Source: an uncultured Verrucomicrobia subdivision 3 bacterium (GTDB lineage: Bacteria > Verrucomicrobiota > Verrucomicrobiae > Limisphaerales > UBA11358). From it: 32,944 bases of DNA. The position numbers and the translations under genes are program-made. Each line of letters opens with the position of its first letter. Within the stretch, counting starts at the first letter, position 1. This document shows, piece after piece, positions 16,665 to 24,644 of this stretch. The notes beneath the pieces are model-generated. The model ran no database searches and was not told the origin of the DNA. It was given only the letters and a program-made list of their open reading frames with translations. The DNA lies in contig CAINDH010000274.1 of NCBI GenBank assembly GCA_903847285.1, forward strand, positions 1 to 32,944, in the 5' to 3' direction.

Positions 16665-17390
16665 ATGATGACCCGCCGCCAAGCCATTCAAACCACCGCA
16701 CTTGCCGGAATTGCGCTGGCCACCGCGCCCAGCGTGATTGCCCAGACCAATTCGCCCGCGCCAGTCGCCGCGCCGAGCGGGCCGTTCACGCTGCCGCCGT
16801 TGCCCTACGCTTATGACGCGCTTGAGCCGTTCATTGACGCCCCGACGATGCAGATTCATCACGACAAACATCATGCGGCGTATGTGGCGAACTTGAACAA
16901 GGCAACCGCAGGAATCACAGAGCTGGGCATCTTGGACACTGAACATCTGTTGAAGAATTTGAATGCTTTACCTGAAAACATTCGCAACCCTGTCCGCAAC
17001 AACGGCGGCGGGCATTACAATCATTCACTCTTCTGGCTAATGATGAAAAAGGACGGCGGCGGCGTGCCCGTTGGCGAACTGGCCAAGGGGATTGATACGT
17101 CGTTTGGAAGTTTCAGTGCTTTCAAAGATAGCCTCACCAAAGCGGCGCTAGGACAGTTTGGTAGCGGCTGGGCTTGGCTGGTCCTCGATGGCAAACAATT
17201 GAAGATCGAAGCCACCGCCAATCAAGATACGCCCTTGAGCGCCGGACGCACGCCGCTGCTCGGTGTGGATGTCTGGGAGCACGCCTATTATCTCAAATAC
17301 CAGAACAAGCGAGCCGATTACATCGCCGCCTGGTTCAACGTGGTGAATTGGGATTTTGTTTCCGAACGCTACGCGAAAATTGAAAAGTAA
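16665..17390 (+). CDS. Superoxide dismutase, Mn/Fe family, with Tat-like signal
   Basis: A 241-residue superoxide dismutase. The first 27 residues look like a twin-arginine signal ('[21 protein letters not shown]', cleavage near 'VIAQ'), so the enzyme would be exported folded. The mature enzyme starts '[18 protein letters not shown]' and carries the metal ligands in '[11 protein letters not shown]', '[10 protein letters not shown]' and '[11 protein letters not shown]'. The glycine-rich '[10 protein letters not shown]' and the glutamine in 'ANQDTPL' favour the manganese type over iron. The frame is open to 16509, overlapping the peptidase gene; the paired ATGs at 16665/16668 are the natural start. 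It lies 73 bp after the M3 peptidase, and both products would be in the envelope. Confidence 0.92.
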   Translation: MMTRRQAIQTTALAGIALATAPSVIAQTNSPAPVAAPSGPFTLPPLPYAYDALEPFIDAPTMQIHHDKHHAAYVANLNKATAGITELGILDTEHLLKNLNALPENIRNPVRNNGGGHYNHSLFWLMMKKDGGGVPVGELAKGIDTSFGSFSAFKDSLTKAALGQFGSGWAWLVLDGKQLKIEATANQDTPLSAGRTPLLGVDVWEHAYYLKYQNKRADYIAAWFNVVNWDFVSERYAKIEK

Positions 17391-17468
17391 CTCCGCCCGC
17401 GACTCTAAACTCCGTAAAATATTCTAAAATCTATTTGCCGCCGTCCGGAAATCTGGCTTTCATCCGAC

Positions 17469-17927
17469 GTGCTTCGAATTCCGAAATTCCTGCTCTACTG
17501 GTTGCCCCTGCTCGTGTGGATGTGCGTCATCTTCACCGCGTCGAGCGACGCCGAATCGTCACGACATTCCTCTATTTATTTTGAGCCACTCATGCGCTGG
17601 CTGTTCCCGTCCATGACGCAGGTGCACATTGAGGAACTTCATTATGCCTTCCGCAAATGTTGCCACATGATGGAATTTGGCGTCCTCGCTGTGCTCGCGT
17701 GGCGCGCCATCCGCCAGCCAAAGCGAAACGATTTGCGGCCTTGGCGATGGGATGAGGCTGGCCTGTCGCTGGCCATCGTCCTGCTCTACGCGGCGAGCGA
17801 TGAATTACATCAAGTCTTTATCCCCTCGCGCACCGGACAAATCTCCGATGTGGCGGTGGATGTCATCGGTGGAACCATCGGCCTGACACTGCTCTGGCTG
17901 GCCGGAAAGAAATTCAAGCTCTGGTAA
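17469..17927 (+). CDS. VanZ-like membrane protein
   Basis: A 152-residue integral membrane protein of the VanZ-like family. About four membrane helices are visible: 'FLLYWLPLLVWMCVIFTA', a segment around 'MMEFGVLAVLAW', 'GLSLAIVLLYAASDELHQ', and 'GGTIGLTLLWLAG'. The family signature is present: 'SSDAESS' after the first helix, the 'KCCHMMEFGVLA' segment, and 'DELHQVFIPSRTGQISDVAVDVIGG' split over the third and fourth helices. VanZ confers low-level teicoplanin resistance in enterococci, but most family members have no known role. The start is GTG at 17469. The stop is one base before the comEC ATG, so the two are translationally linked. Confidence 0.88.
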   Translation: MLRIPKFLLYWLPLLVWMCVIFTASSDAESSRHSSIYFEPLMRWLFPSMTQVHIEELHYAFRKCCHMMEFGVLAVLAWRAIRQPKRNDLRPWRWDEAGLSLAIVLLYAASDELHQVFIPSRTGQISDVAVDVIGGTIGLTLLWLAGKKFKLW

Positions 17928-17928
17928 A

Positions 17929-20337
17929 ATGAACCGTCCCCTTGTCAGCGTCGTCATCGCCTACGCCGCCGGCCTACTGCTCGCGCAGTTGTTTCATCCG
18001 TCACTGGCAACACTATTTCTCTCGTCGACCCTCGCCCTTGTTCTCGTCCTTGCTCTTGAAAAACTTCGCCAAATATTGATCTGGCCGTTGCTCACACTGG
18101 TCGGCTGGACAAACTTCGCCGTGCAAACCGCCGCACTCGCGCCCGATGACTTGCGCCACATCGTTGGCGAAAAGCCCGCGCTCGTCACTGTGCGCGGTAA
18201 TTTGCTGGAGACGCCGAGCCTGCGGGTCTATGTGCGCGATGAAGAAACTGTTGAACGCGTAGTCGCTTCCGTGCGGGTGAAAGAAATCCGCGCCAACGAG
18301 AAGTGGTTGTCCGCTCGCGGCGACATCATCGTCACCACGCCCGGCGTGCTGGGGGAAAGGTTTTTTCAAGGCCAACCGGTGGAAATCTCCGGGGTGTTGG
18401 CGCGCCCTGACTTGCCCGTAGCTGAAGGCATCTTCGATTACCGTTCCTATCTCGAAAAACTTGGCGTCTATTATTCGCTCAAGGCCGATGGCACAAACGA
18501 TTGGCAGCTTGGCGCAAACCCACTTTCCACCCCGCCCTACTCCGCCCGTTTCATCGCGTGGGCACAAAGAACCCTCGCGCTCGGCCTCGATCCGGCGGAC
18601 AAATCCACGCAACTCCTCCTCGCCATGACGCTCGGCCAGAAGACCGCGCTCACGGATGAAGTTAGCGAACCATTTATGCGTTCTGGAACGATGCATATTT
18701 TTGCGATCTCGGGGTTACACATTGCACTCATCGCCGGAATTCTTCTCGCAGTTTTACGCGTCCTGCGGTTGCCGCGTGCCGCGTGCGGATTCATTGTGCT
18801 GCCACTGATCTGGTTTTACACCGCCGCGACCGGTTGGCAACCATCGGCCATCCGCTCGACCATCATGATGAGCGTCATCATCGTCGGCTGGATGCTCAAG
18901 CGGCCAAGCGACCTGCTGAACTCCCTCGCGGCGGCGGGACTCATCATCCTCGCCTGGGACCCGCAGCAATTATTTCAAGCGAGCTTCCAGCTTTCATTCT
19001 TCGTTGTGTTGAGCATCGCGCTGTTCTCGCCGCCGCTGGAAAAAATCCGCGACCGCCTGCTGCAAACTGATCCACTGCTGCCGGAGGATTTGCTTCCACG
19101 CTGGCGGCGCTGGCTGAATGGCCCGCTCCGTTTTCTGACGACGAGCCTCACGACCTCACTCGCCGCGTGGCTAGGCTCACTGCCGCTAACGGCGTATTAT
19201 TTTCACATCTTCAACCCCGTCTCTCTTCTAGCGAACGTCATCATCGTGCCGCTTTCCAGTCTCGCGCTGATGGCGAACCTCGGCGGCATTCTGTGCGGCA
19301 CCTGGCTGCCGTGGCTCACGGAAATCTTCAATAACGCTGCGTGGTTCTTCATGTATCTCATGGTGTGGTCCAGTGAAGCCTTCACGAAAATCCCCGGTGG
19401 CTGGATAAACATCCCCGCGCCAACGCTCGTCGGCATTGCAATTTATTTTACGCTCCTCATCGGCATGACCAGTGGCTGGCTATTCGCAGAATCGCGCCGG
19501 AAAATTTTCATCGTGTTCTTGCTGCTGCTTGGAGTGGCGGGCATCTGGCGCTGGCAAAGTTTCCGCGACCAAATTGAACTGACCGTGCTGCCGCTCAACG
19601 GTGGCCACGCGATTTACGTTGATGCCGATGGCCGCGCAAACGACTGGCTCATCAACTGTGGCAACGAAAACGCAGTGCAATTCACGCTCAAAGATTTTCT
19701 CCGCGCACAGGGCATGAACAGGATTCCCCGACTGATCCTGACCGAGGCTGCAACCCGCAACTGCGGCGGTGCTAAGCTGCTTGATGAAATCTTCGGCATA
19801 GGCGAACTGTGGACGAGTGGCGTGAGATTCCGCTCTTCGAATTATCGCGAGACGGTGACAGCGTTTGAAAAATCTTCGCGGCACAAAATTATGAGCGCCG
19901 GTAACAGCACCGGTCCGTGGCAGGTTTTGTTTCCAATGACAAACGCGCTTGCCAAAGCCGACGACCAACCGCTCGTCTTACACGGCAAGTTTCACGGCGC
20001 GAGGATTCTGCTGCTCTCCGACTTGAGCCGACCGAGCCAAAGTGAATTACTGAATCAAGGTGGTGACCTGCGCGCAGACATCGTCGTAGCTGGACTACCC
20101 AATGCAGGCGAGCCGTTATGTGATGCTTTGATTGATTCGATTCAGCCGCGGGTCATCGTCATTGCCGATTCCGAATACCCGGCCACCCGACGCGCACCGT
20201 CGGCTTTGAAAGAACGACTGGACCAGAAAAAGATTCCCGTGATTTACACCCGCGATTCCGGCGCGGTAAAGATTATTGCCCGCAAATCTAGTTGGAACCT
20301 GTCTACGATGGATGGTCGGAAGTTTTTCTCTAATTGA
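17929..20337 (+). CDS. comEC: ComEC/Rec2-family DNA uptake channel, degenerate C-terminal domain
   Basis: An 802-residue inner-membrane protein of the ComEC family, which carries single-stranded DNA across the membrane during natural transformation. The N-terminal hydrophobic helices are followed by the DUF4131 OB-like region (about residues 80-190; 'VTVRGNLLETP', 'GVLARPDLPVAEGIFDY'). The competence domain (about 230-500) contains 'GTMHIFAISGLHIALIAG' and 'QPSAIRSTIMMSVIIVG', both diagnostic. The C-terminal 260 residues occupy the place of the metallo-beta-lactamase-like domain, but the metal motif that normally reads HxDxDH is replaced by 'LILTEAATRNCGGAKLL', and the 'DVGQGD' motif by 'PLNGGHAIYVDA'. 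The presumed nuclease site is therefore lost. It overlaps no gene and follows the VanZ-like gene after one base. Confidence 0.9.
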   Translation: MNRPLVSVVIAYAAGLLLAQLFHPSLATLFLSSTLALVLVLALEKLRQILIWPLLTLVGWTNFAVQTAALAPDDLRHIVGEKPALVTVRGNLLETPSLRVYVRDEETVERVVASVRVKEIRANEKWLSARGDIIVTTPGVLGERFFQGQPVEISGVLARPDLPVAEGIFDYRSYLEKLGVYYSLKADGTNDWQLGANPLSTPPYSARFIAWAQRTLALGLDPADKSTQLLLAMTLGQKTALTDEVSEPFMRSGTMHIFAISGLHIALIAGILLAVLRVLRLPRAACGFIVLPLIWFYTAATGWQPSAIRSTIMMSVIIVGWMLKRPSDLLNSLAAAGLIILAWDPQQLFQASFQLSFFVVLSIALFSPPLEKIRDRLLQTDPLLPEDLLPRWRRWLNGPLRFLTTSLTTSLAAWLGSLPLTAYYFHIFNPVSLLANVIIVPLSSLALMANLGGILCGTWLPWLTEIFNNAAWFFMYLMVWSSEAFTKIPGGWINIPAPTLVGIAIYFTLLIGMTSGWLFAESRRKIFIVFLLLLGVAGIWRWQSFRDQIELTVLPLNGGHAIYVDADGRANDWLINCGNENAVQFTLKDFLRAQGMNRIPRLILTEAATRNCGGAKLLDEIFGIGELWTSGVRFRSSNYRETVTAFEKSSRHKIMSAGNSTGPWQVLFPMTNALAKADDQPLVLHGKFHGARILLLSDLSRPSQSELLNQGGDLRADIVVAGLPNAGEPLCDALIDSIQPRVIVIADSEYPATRRAPSALKERLDQKKIPVIYTRDSGAVKIIARKSSWNLSTMDGRKFFSN

Positions 20338-20349
20338 CCGCGTCATAAA

Positions 20350-20443
20350 GCGCGAGGGGACTCGCGCACTCCAAGACACTTCGCGTCTGCGATGGCACTT
20401 GGCAACCTCGCCAGCGTCTTGGACTGCGGCAGCCCGCTGCCGC
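20350..20443. repeat. Triple hairpin element between convergent comEC and folB
   Basis: Three perfect inverted repeats: GCGCGAG-GGGA-CTCGCGC (20350-20367), CCAAGAC (20371-20377) pairing with GTCTTGG (20416-20422), and GCGGCAG-CCCG-CTGCCGC (20426-20443). No T-tract follows. Its position between two converging stops fits a bidirectional terminator, but the compact three-hairpin design also fits a dispersed intergenic palindrome. Confidence 0.65.
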
Positions 20444-20460
20444 TTTCGCCCGAACTGAAG

Positions 20461-20808
20461 TTAACTCTTTTTCATCAGGCTCACCGAAACATACCGCGCC
20501 TGTGGGATGATGAATTTCTTCACTTCCACCGAAACCGCCTGCGGTTTGAATTCCTGAAGCACGACATCGGCGATGTCGGCGGCGAGTTTTTCAATCAGCT
20601 TCCATTCGCGTCCTTCGCCGAATTTCAGTAGCCGCTGTGTGACGGCGTAATAATCAATCGTGTCCGCGATGCCGTCCGAATTGGCGGCAGCCGTGAAATC
20701 CGATTCCAGCACGACGGTGAGCAGCAATCGCTGCTGCTGCGCACGCTCGGCATCCGGCACGCCAACGCGGTAAAAGACTTCAAGTTCAACGATGGAAATC
20801 TTGTCCAT
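20461..20808 (-). CDS. folB: Dihydroneopterin aldolase
   Basis: A 115-residue folate-pathway enzyme that splits 7,8-dihydroneopterin into 6-hydroxymethyl-dihydropterin and glycolaldehyde. The family pattern is clear: 'VELEVFYRVGVPDAERAQQQ' (the catalytic Glu and the GV..E motif), 'DTIDYYAVTQRL', 'WKLIEKLAADIADVVL' with the pterin-anchoring Glu, and a late lysine in 'VSVEVKKFIIPQARYVSV'. The length is normal. It starts 3 bp after the stop of the HAD-Nudix gene on the same strand, so the two are surely co-transcribed. That association is suggestive, since Nudix enzymes remove pyrophosphate from dihydroneopterin triphosphate earlier in the folate pathway. Confidence 0.92.
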   Translation of the reverse strand: MDKISIVELEVFYRVGVPDAERAQQQRLLLTVVLESDFTAAANSDGIADTIDYYAVTQRLLKFGEGREWKLIEKLAADIADVVLQEFKPQAVSVEVKKFIIPQARYVSVSLMKKS

Positions 20809-20811
20809 GGG

Positions 20812-21882
20812 TTACTTGCCTCGTTTCGATTTACCCACCGCCTCCAACAAAATCTTCGTCGGCTTGTTCAGCTGGAGCTTCTTCGCATCGGCGATTTTCA
20901 TCCAGCGGAATTCCTGCGCCTCGTGGTTCAGCTTCACGTCCGCTTTGCCGACGACGCGGCAGGTGTAATTCAGCAGCACGAAGTGCGCGTCCTTGTAAAA
21001 TTCCTTCGAGCGGATGCAATCCTGCACCAGCACGAATTCAATCTGGTTCACCTTGAGATTTGTCTCCTCCTTGATCTCGCGACGCAACGCAGCTTCGCTC
21101 GTTTCACCCCATTTGATCTTGCCGCCGGGGATGCCCCATTTATTCGACCACTTGTGTGTGCGCAACATCAGGACTTCCTTTTTCGCGTTGAAGATGAGCG
21201 CGCCGACGGTGGAGATCGGCGGCATGGCGACCTCATCAATCGGAGGTTTAAGACGGAAATGATTCTTCTCCAGAATCGTCCGCAGATCGGAAAGATGCTC
21301 TACGATCACATCCGGTTTGGCCGCGCGCAATTGCTCCAGCGTGTTGTAACCGGTCAGCACGGCGGCGGAATGAATTCCTCCGTGCTTGGCCGTGGCGATG
21401 TCGTGTTCCATGTCGCCGATGAACAAGGTTTCATCCGGCTTGAGATTGTTATCGCGGAGGATCTCGTGGATTTTTTCGCGCTTGTCCCAGACATCGGTGT
21501 AAGGCCGGTCGAGAAACAAATCGAAGCGGTTGCCCTGACATTGCACCTTGAAATGGTCGGCGTGGACGGTGCTCAGGAGAAACGTCCGCAACTTGTGTTT
21601 GCGGCAGAATTCCAGAAACGCGCGCGCGTGCGGTAGTTCCACCACGGAAGTTTGCGAGCGACGGAACTCAGCGTGAAACCACTCCTCAAGTTGCGCCATC
21701 GGCACATCCGGCGTGTGGCGGTCGTAGAACGTGGTGAAGGGCAGTTGAAACTCGGCGCGAAACGTATCCAACGTCATCTCCTGCTTGCCCGCTTGTGTGA
21801 GGACGTAGTTGGAAGCTTTCAGAACTGCGGGCAGGTCGTCCACCAAAGTGCCAGACCAATCGAAAATGATGTTGCGAATCAC
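20812..21882 (-). CDS. HAD hydrolase fused to a Nudix hydrolase
   Basis: A 356-residue two-domain protein. Residues 1 to about 215 are a HAD phosphatase of the phosphoglycolate phosphatase type: motif I 'IIFDWSGTLVDDL', motif II 'TFLLSTVHADHF', and motif IV 'TLFIGDMEHDIATAKHGGI'. The second Asp of motif I is Ser (DWS in place of DxD), as in phosphonatase-like HADs, where it is Ala. Residues about 225-350 are a Nudix domain, with the complete Nudix box 'GGKIKWGETSEAALRREIKE' followed by ETNL (Gx5Ex7REUxEExGU). The two halves are joined by 'NHFRLKPPIDEVAMPPI'. Nudix enzymes hydrolyse nucleoside diphosphate derivatives. The operon partner folB makes removal of phosphate groups from dihydroneopterin triphosphate an attractive guess; a nucleotide-pool clean-up role is equally possible. 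Confidence 0.88.
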   Translation of the reverse strand: MIRNIIFDWSGTLVDDLPAVLKASNYVLTQAGKQEMTLDTFRAEFQLPFTTFYDRHTPDVPMAQLEEWFHAEFRRSQTSVVELPHARAFLEFCRKHKLRTFLLSTVHADHFKVQCQGNRFDLFLDRPYTDVWDKREKIHEILRDNNLKPDETLFIGDMEHDIATAKHGGIHSAAVLTGYNTLEQLRAAKPDVIVEHLSDLRTILEKNHFRLKPPIDEVAMPPISTVGALIFNAKKEVLMLRTHKWSNKWGIPGGKIKWGETSEAALRREIKEETNLKVNQIEFVLVQDCIRSKEFYKDAHFVLLNYTCRVVGKADVKLNHEAQEFRWMKIADAKKLQLNKPTKILLEAVGKSKRGK

Positions 21883-21975
21883 GCGGACAATTTAACCGCC
21901 AAGATGCTAAGAGGCCAAGACAAACAAATTTTTCTCTGTGTTCTCGGTGACTCTGTGGCAAATTTCCGCCGCGCA

Positions 21976-22623
21976 ATGCTCATCGCATTCAACAAACCTT
22001 ACGGCGTGCTCTCGCAGTTCACGAGCGACGGCTCGCCGAACCGCCCGCTCGCGGCATTTGGTTTTCCGAAAAATGTCTATGCCATCGGGCGGTTGGATGG
22101 CGACTCGGAAGGCTTGCTGCTGTTGAGCGACGAAGCGCAGTGGAACGACCGCCTCCTCAACCCGCGTCACGCGCACGAACGCGAGTATTGGGCGCAGGTG
22201 GAAAAGATTCCCGCGCGCGAATCCTTGGCCAAGTTGCAGCATGGCTTGGTGATCCAAGGCCACAAAACTTTACCCTGTCGCGCGTGGTTATTGGATCCGC
22301 AGCCGGAAATTTCTGACGTAGCAGCCGACGTGAGTCGGCTCCAAAATCCAAACAGTCGGAGCGGATTCACGTCCGCTACTACGGCTATTAAAATCCCGCC
22401 GCGCGTCCCGCCGATCCGTTTCCGCAAGTCCGTTCCCGATTGCTGGATTGGACTCGAACTTGTCGAGGGCAAGAACCGTCAGGTGCGCCGCATGACGGCG
22501 GCCATCGGCCATCCAACATTACGGCTGATGCGCGTGCGGATTGGAAACTACTGGATTGGTGATTTACCGCCGGGAAAGTGGAAACCGCTTTCCGTGGAGG
22601 AAATCAAACTCGTCGGCGGCTGA
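21976..22623 (+). CDS. rluE: rRNA pseudouridine synthase, RluE type, carrying an in-frame palindrome insert
   Basis: A 215-residue RsuA/RluE-family enzyme that converts a uridine of 23S rRNA to pseudouridine. It begins 'LIAFNKPYGVLSQFTSDGS', as in RluE, and has the catalytic Asp motif 'AIGRLDGDSEGLLLL'. 'REYWAQVEKIP' and 'VEGKNRQVRRMTAAIGHPTLRL' complete the fold. There is no S4 domain, as expected for RluE. Between 'RAWLLDPQPEI' and 'PPRVPPIRFRKSV' lies an extra stretch of about 27 residues ('SDVAADVSRLQNPNSRSG', then 'FTSATTAIK'). It is encoded by a palindromic repeat and lacks an equivalent in E. coli RluE as I know it. The ATG at 21976 is chosen over the longer frame from 21652, which is antisense to the HAD-Nudix gene. 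It converges on the HIT gene, with 3 bp between stops. Confidence 0.88.
   Translation: MLIAFNKPYGVLSQFTSDGSPNRPLAAFGFPKNVYAIGRLDGDSEGLLLLSDEAQWNDRLLNPRHAHEREYWAQVEKIPARESLAKLQHGLVIQGHKTLPCRAWLLDPQPEISDVAADVSRLQNPNSRSGFTSATTAIKIPPRVPPIRFRKSVPDCWIGLELVEGKNRQVRRMTAAIGHPTLRLMRVRIGNYWIGDLPPGKWKPLSVEEIKLVGG
22318..22382. repeat. Palindromic element, copy 1, inside rluE
   Basis: The left arm 22318-22342 begins GTAGCAGCCGACGTGAG and the right arm 22358-22382 ends CACGTCCGCTACTAC. The arms match at 21 of 25 positions around a 15-base loop. The same left arm recurs at the end of truA (22 of 24 positions). It is translated as part of rluE, with no stop in this frame. Confidence 0.85.
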
Positions 22624-22626
22624 AAA

Positions 22627-23112
22627 CTATTTCCCCAGTTCTGCCCGCAGCTTGGCGGCAATTTCTTTCAACGCATCCGGCACCACACTCGTTTGACCAA
22701 TCACCGGCATGAAGTTCGTATCACCATTCCAGCGCGGCACGATGTGGATGTGCAGATGTTCTGCGATGCCCGCACCGGCGACCTTGCCGAGATTGATGCC
22801 CACGTTGAAACCATCCGGCTTCATCACGGCGGTCAGCGCGTTGCTGCAACGGCGCACCAGCTTCCACAAATCCGCAAGTTCGTCGTCCGTCAGGCCATTC
22901 ATGTCAGCAACTTCTTTGTAAGGCACGACCATGAGATGGCCGCCGTTGTAGGGATAGCGGTTCAGCAGCGCGTAACAGGAGCGGTCGCGCACGATGACGA
23001 GATTTTCCACGTCGTCGCCGGACTGCGCGATGCGCGTGAAGAGGCTGGTGTCGAGCTTGGGCTTGGGCGCGAGGATGTATTCGATGCGCCACGGCGCGTG
23101 CAGTGAGTCCAT
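22627..23112 (-). CDS. HIT-family nucleotide hydrolase/transferase
   Basis: A 161-residue histidine-triad protein. The active-site motif HxHxHxx is 'EHLHIHIVPRWNGDTNFMP', near residue 119. 'LLNRYPYNGGHLMVVPYKE' is the conserved nucleotide-binding strand, and 'NVGINLGKVAGAGI' the loop before the triad. Length and the extended N-terminus ('APWRIEYILAPKP') resemble bacterial Ap4A phosphorylase-like HIT proteins, which act on dinucleoside polyphosphates or AMP derivatives. The exact substrate is not shown. It is on the reverse strand, like lpxB, with 36 bp between it and the small membrane protein gene upstream, so it may be the last gene of that transcript. Confidence 0.92.
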   Translation of the reverse strand: MDSLHAPWRIEYILAPKPKLDTSLFTRIAQSGDDVENLVIVRDRSCYALLNRYPYNGGHLMVVPYKEVADMNGLTDDELADLWKLVRRCSNALTAVMKPDGFNVGINLGKVAGAGIAEHLHIHIVPRWNGDTNFMPVIGQTSVVPDALKEIAAKLRAELGK

Positions 23113-23148
23113 GGCGCAGGTTAGTCGCGAAGCAAATGAAAGTCAAAA

Positions 23149-23400
23149 TCAGCGCCGCCGGAATAGATACTTGGCGAAATCAATCAGGCCGGAGAATTTG
23201 TATTTTGAATCCACGTATTTTTCGATGACGTAGAACGCAAAATAATAAAACCGGCAGAAACTCCAGATGGCCAGCGCGAGCAGCACCGCCGTCTGCCACT
23301 TCGGGTTGTCGAGAAAAACCAAAACCGCCGCCACAATCCCGATGAACAGAAACAGGATTCCCTTGAGCTTGATCCAGAACGGACTGGAGAGGTCTTTCAT
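23149..23400 (-). CDS. Small two-helix membrane protein coupled to lpxB
   Basis: An 83-residue protein beginning MKDLSSPFWIKLKG. Two hydrophobic helices are visible, 'GILFLFIGIVAAVLVFL' and 'WQTAVLLALAIWSFCRFYYF', followed by a basic tail ending 'YLFRRR'. I do not recognise a named family. The ATG at 23398-23400 overlaps the lpxB stop by four bases, which strongly supports this start over the longer open frame from 23706 and shows translational coupling. The context suggests a role in the envelope, perhaps beside lipid A synthesis, but nothing in the sequence proves that. Confidence 0.78.
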   Translation of the reverse strand: MKDLSSPFWIKLKGILFLFIGIVAAVLVFLDNPKWQTAVLLALAIWSFCRFYYFAFYVIEKYVDSKYKFSGLIDFAKYLFRRR

Positions 23401-24539
23401 GCGAGCAATGACACGATTGAATCCGCCGCGCGATTCGTGGCACCGGGTTCGCCGAGCGAGGCGATGATTTTGTCCAGTTGCGCCCGCATCTTCGCTCGAC
23501 GGTTTTCGTCCTGCAACAATTCCAGTGTGGCGCGCGCAAGATTTTCCGCCGTCAAATCGTATTGGAGAAACTCGGGAAACACTTCCTCGCCCGCGAGGAT
23601 GTTTGGCATAGTGAACGACTTGATTGTGACAACGCGGCGCGCGATCTGGTAGTTGAGCCATGACCCTTTGTAGAGCGTCACCGTCGGCACGCGGAAGAAC
23701 GCGCACTCCATCGTCACCGTGCCGGTCTTGGCGATGGCAACATCGGCGGAAGCGAGCGCGGCGGGGAGATTGCCGGTTTGAATGGGCATGGTTGCGCCGA
23801 GCGCCCGGGCCAGCTGTGCTGTGGATTCATTGGGCACGACCATGCTGGCTTTTGATTGCGGAATCTTTTGGCGAATCAATTCCAGCGCACCGAGCATCGC
23901 GGGCAGATGCTGTTTCAATTCACTCCGCCGGCTGCCGGGCAGGAGCAGGATTTGCGGCATGATGTTCTCAGCTTTCGATTCTTTGCCAGCCGTGTTTTGA
24001 AATCGTTCCACCATCGGATGCCCGACAAATTCCACGCGCAATGAAGGCACACGTTTGGCATACCAATCCTTCTCGAACGGGAAGATGCTCAAAAGTAGAT
24101 CGTAATCACCCGCCATGCGGTCGGCGCGTTTTGGCCGCGATGCCCACACCTGCGGGGAGATGAATTGAACGACCTTGGGCTTCCAGTCGCAGAACGGATT
24201 GTCGCGAAGGTATTGTTTGATGGCGTGGCCAAAACGCAGGTTGAACCCGCCGTAATCCACGCCGATGAAAACGTCTGGCTTGCGCTTGATGGCTTCGGCT
24301 AAAAGTTGTTTCTGCACACGGCGGATCTCAAAAAGATTTTTGATGACATCCGTCACCCCGACAACCGACAGCCGCGCCATGTCATAGACCACATCAACGC
24401 CTGCCGTCCGCAATTGCGCGCCACCCGCACCAAAAAACACCGCACCCGGCGACCGCGCGCGCAAGGCGGCGACGAGTTCCGCCGCGAGTAAATCGCCGCT
24501 CGCCTCACCGGCGATGAGCATGAAGGTTTTGGGTTTCAT
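23397..24539 (-). CDS. lpxB: Lipid-A-disaccharide synthase
   Basis: A 380-residue GT19 glycosyltransferase that joins UDP-2,3-diacylglucosamine to lipid X to form the lipid A disaccharide at the inner face of the cytoplasmic membrane. The family start 'FMLIAGEASGDLLAAELV' is unmistakable, followed by 'FFGAGGAQLRTAGVD', 'LSVVGVTDVIKNL', 'PDVFIGVDYGGFNLRF', 'VQFISPQVWASRPKRADRM' and 'FVGHPMVERF'. The donor-binding region has 'ILLLPGSRRSELKQHLPAML' and 'AIAKTGTVTMECAFFRVP'. The length is normal. Its presence shows a Gram-negative envelope with lipid A. It is divergent from ruvX (105 bp between starts) and coupled to the small membrane protein downstream. Confidence 0.96.
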   Translation of the reverse strand: MKPKTFMLIAGEASGDLLAAELVAALRARSPGAVFFGAGGAQLRTAGVDVVYDMARLSVVGVTDVIKNLFEIRRVQKQLLAEAIKRKPDVFIGVDYGGFNLRFGHAIKQYLRDNPFCDWKPKVVQFISPQVWASRPKRADRMAGDYDLLLSIFPFEKDWYAKRVPSLRVEFVGHPMVERFQNTAGKESKAENIMPQILLLPGSRRSELKQHLPAMLGALELIRQKIPQSKASMVVPNESTAQLARALGATMPIQTGNLPAALASADVAIAKTGTVTMECAFFRVPTVTLYKGSWLNYQIARRVVTIKSFTMPNILAGEEVFPEFLQYDLTAENLARATLELLQDENRRAKMRAQLDKIIASLGEPGATNRAADSIVSLLA

Positions 24540-24644
24540 TTTGAACCAGACTGACGCGCGATGTTAGCCCACGCCCCAGCCCATTGAAATATGTTTTCCG
24601 GCCCGCAGCATTGAGTTTTTACGCGCAAGCTGCAAACATTCGCC

